From positions 1 through 6,084 of the forward strand of contig JAJYGY010000380.1 in the NCBI GenBank assembly GCA_021790555.1: a DNA stretch of 6,084 bases, written 5' to 3'. Shown here one piece after another: positions 5,351-6,084 of this stretch; the stretch's first letter is position 1, and each line of letters opens with the position of its first letter. The notes beneath the pieces were generated by a model. The model saw only the letters and a program-made list of their open reading frames with translations, did no database searches and was not told the origin of the DNA. Position numbers and translations under genes: made by a program. Source of the stretch: a bacterium (GTDB lineage Bacteria > Oederibacteriota > JAJYGY01).

Positions 5351-5390
5351 CCATGGACCCGACGAACGGAAGGCGCGGAACCGGACAGGT

Positions 5391-5972
5391 TCAGGGGTGG
5401 AATTTCTCGCCTTTTTCCATCATTTCCAGGAATTTTTGGAACCGCTTGCGGCGGGTCTCGGGCGTCTTGGCGCTTTGCAGGCGGTAGGTGATGGCGTAAC
5501 GGTTGGCGCGGTTGAGGCTTTCAAGGAAGGCCCTGGCCCGGGGGACCCTGGCCACGGCCTGAAGGAAATCGGCAGGGATGCCGGCCCGGGCCTGGCCCTG
5601 GTAGGCGTTCTTCCAGCGGCCGTCGCTTTTGGCGGCCTCCACCTGCCGCATCCCGGCGGGGCGCATGCGGCCGGACCGGATCAGCCTTTCGGCGTGGCCG
5701 GTGTTGATCTTCGACCAGGGGCTGCCCGGGCGGCGGGGCGTGAAGCGCTGCAGCCAGGAGCGGGCGTCCAGGGCGGCCTTCTGCCCGTCGATCCAGCCGA
5801 AGCAGAGGGCCTCGTCCAGGGCCTGGGCGTAGGTCGGCCCGGCCAGGCCGGAATCCTTTTTAGGGATCTTCAACCAAAGCCCGGGGGACGACGCGTGGTG
5901 GGCCTGAAGCCAGCGCTGCCAGGCGGCGGCGGCGGTAAACTCCAGGATGTCGAGGCCGGACTTCTCCGGCAT
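5391..5972 (-). CDS. YdeI/OmdA family protein (OmpD-associated family)
   Basis: The 193-residue protein matches the YdeI-like family (COG4430 type) over its full length. The N-terminal half has FTAAAAWQRWLQAHHASSPGL (12-32), then the hallmark ALCFGWIDGQK (55-65), RFTPRRPGSPWSKIN (76-90), RLIRSGRMRPAG (96-107) and VEAAKSDGRW (111-120). The C-terminal OmdA-like part starts at about 133 (PADFLQAV) and ends in a basic helical tail with NRANRYAITYRLQSAKTPETRRKR (154-177). Family length is usually about 190-200 residues, so it is complete. Genetic work links members to cationic-peptide tolerance or porin association in enteric bacteria, but the biochemical function is not settled, and transfer to this organism is uncertain. 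No signal peptide is visible, so it is cytoplasmic. The ATG has a GAGGG 6 nt upstream. It lies 20 bp after the preceding gene, so the two are probably co-transcribed. Confidence 0.9.
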   Translation of the reverse strand: MPEKSGLDILEFTAAAAWQRWLQAHHASSPGLWLKIPKKDSGLAGPTYAQALDEALCFGWIDGQKAALDARSWLQRFTPRRPGSPWSKINTGHAERLIRSGRMRPAGMRQVEAAKSDGRWKNAYQGQARAGIPADFLQAVARVPRARAFLESLNRANRYAITYRLQSAKTPETRRKRFQKFLEMMEKGEKFHP

Positions 5973-5992
5973 GGCCGGCCCTCAAGCGGCGG

Positions 5993-6084
5993 CTACTTCC
6001 TCTGGTTGGCCTGCAGAACCTTCTGGGCCCGGTCCAGGTCGTGCTGGATCCCCTCGCTGTCCTCGGGGCCCTCCACGGCCAGGG
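5993..6084 (-). CDS. C-terminal end of an unrecognised protein (partial)
   Basis: The frame enters from the right edge and encodes 29 residues before the TAG at 5995-5993. The tail is hydrophilic and ends in a likely helix (IQHDLDRAQKVLQANQRK). It is too short to assign a family. The frame choice rests on its being open to the window edge, using GC-rich codons, and ending 20 nt before the next gene in the same direction. Confidence 0.5.
   Translation of the reverse strand, partial: LAVEGPEDSEGIQHDLDRAQKVLQANQRK

Noticed and set aside
5250..5354. N-terminal extension of the SRPBCC protein to the ATG at 5354
   Set aside because: The added 35 residues lack family similarity and would include the 5300-5326 and 5336-5350 inverted repeats as coding sequence, while a strong ribosome binding site sits right before the ATG at 5249.

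Overview
The window looks like a stretch of chromosome from a GC-rich, probably uncultured bacterium. The coding DNA is strongly GC-rich, with Shine-Dalgarno sequences of the AGGAGG/GGAGGG type. Threonine-proline linkers join a secreted peptidase to beta-propeller repeats, an architecture typical of large environmental Gram-negative genomes. I cannot fix the phylum from the sequence. Every gene I can support reads on the minus strand. I see no tRNA, rRNA, CRISPR array, insertion sequence or phage module.

Layout, in the direction of transcription (right to left):
(1) 6084-5993: the last 29 codons of an unrecognised protein.
(2) 5972-5391: a YdeI/OmdA-family protein, 20 bp downstream of gene 1 and probably co-transcribed with it.
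(3) 5390-5250: a short intergenic stretch with two strong GC-rich inverted repeats.
(4) 5249-4815: an AHSA1-type SRPBCC (START-like) protein, followed with no gap (stop TAG touching ATG) by a class I SAM-dependent methyltransferase of the UbiE/TMT1A (METTL7) type (4814-4194).
(5) 4193-3974: intergenic, with several small inverted repeats and a possible 34-codon leader ORF that overlaps the next gene.
(6) 3973-3503: a soluble, charged 156-residue protein of unknown function.
(7) 3502-3106: an AT-rich island of roughly 26% GC at its core, holding a plausible promoter and operator-like palindrome.
(8) 3105 to beyond position 1: a large secreted sedolisin (peptidase S53) precursor with signal peptide, activation prodomain, complete catalytic residues, a TP-rich linker, six NHL-like repeats of about 60 residues, a second TP-rich linker, and the beginning of a second, different NHL-type repeat series cut by the window edge.

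The genes do not form one obvious pathway. The SRPBCC and methyltransferase genes form a tightly coupled two-gene unit. The sedolisin stands alone behind its own AT-rich control region and probably acts outside the cytoplasm. Nothing here proves a new system. The items most worth following up are the double-propeller sedolisin, its AT-rich control region, and the overlapping leader ORF ahead of the unknown 156-residue gene.
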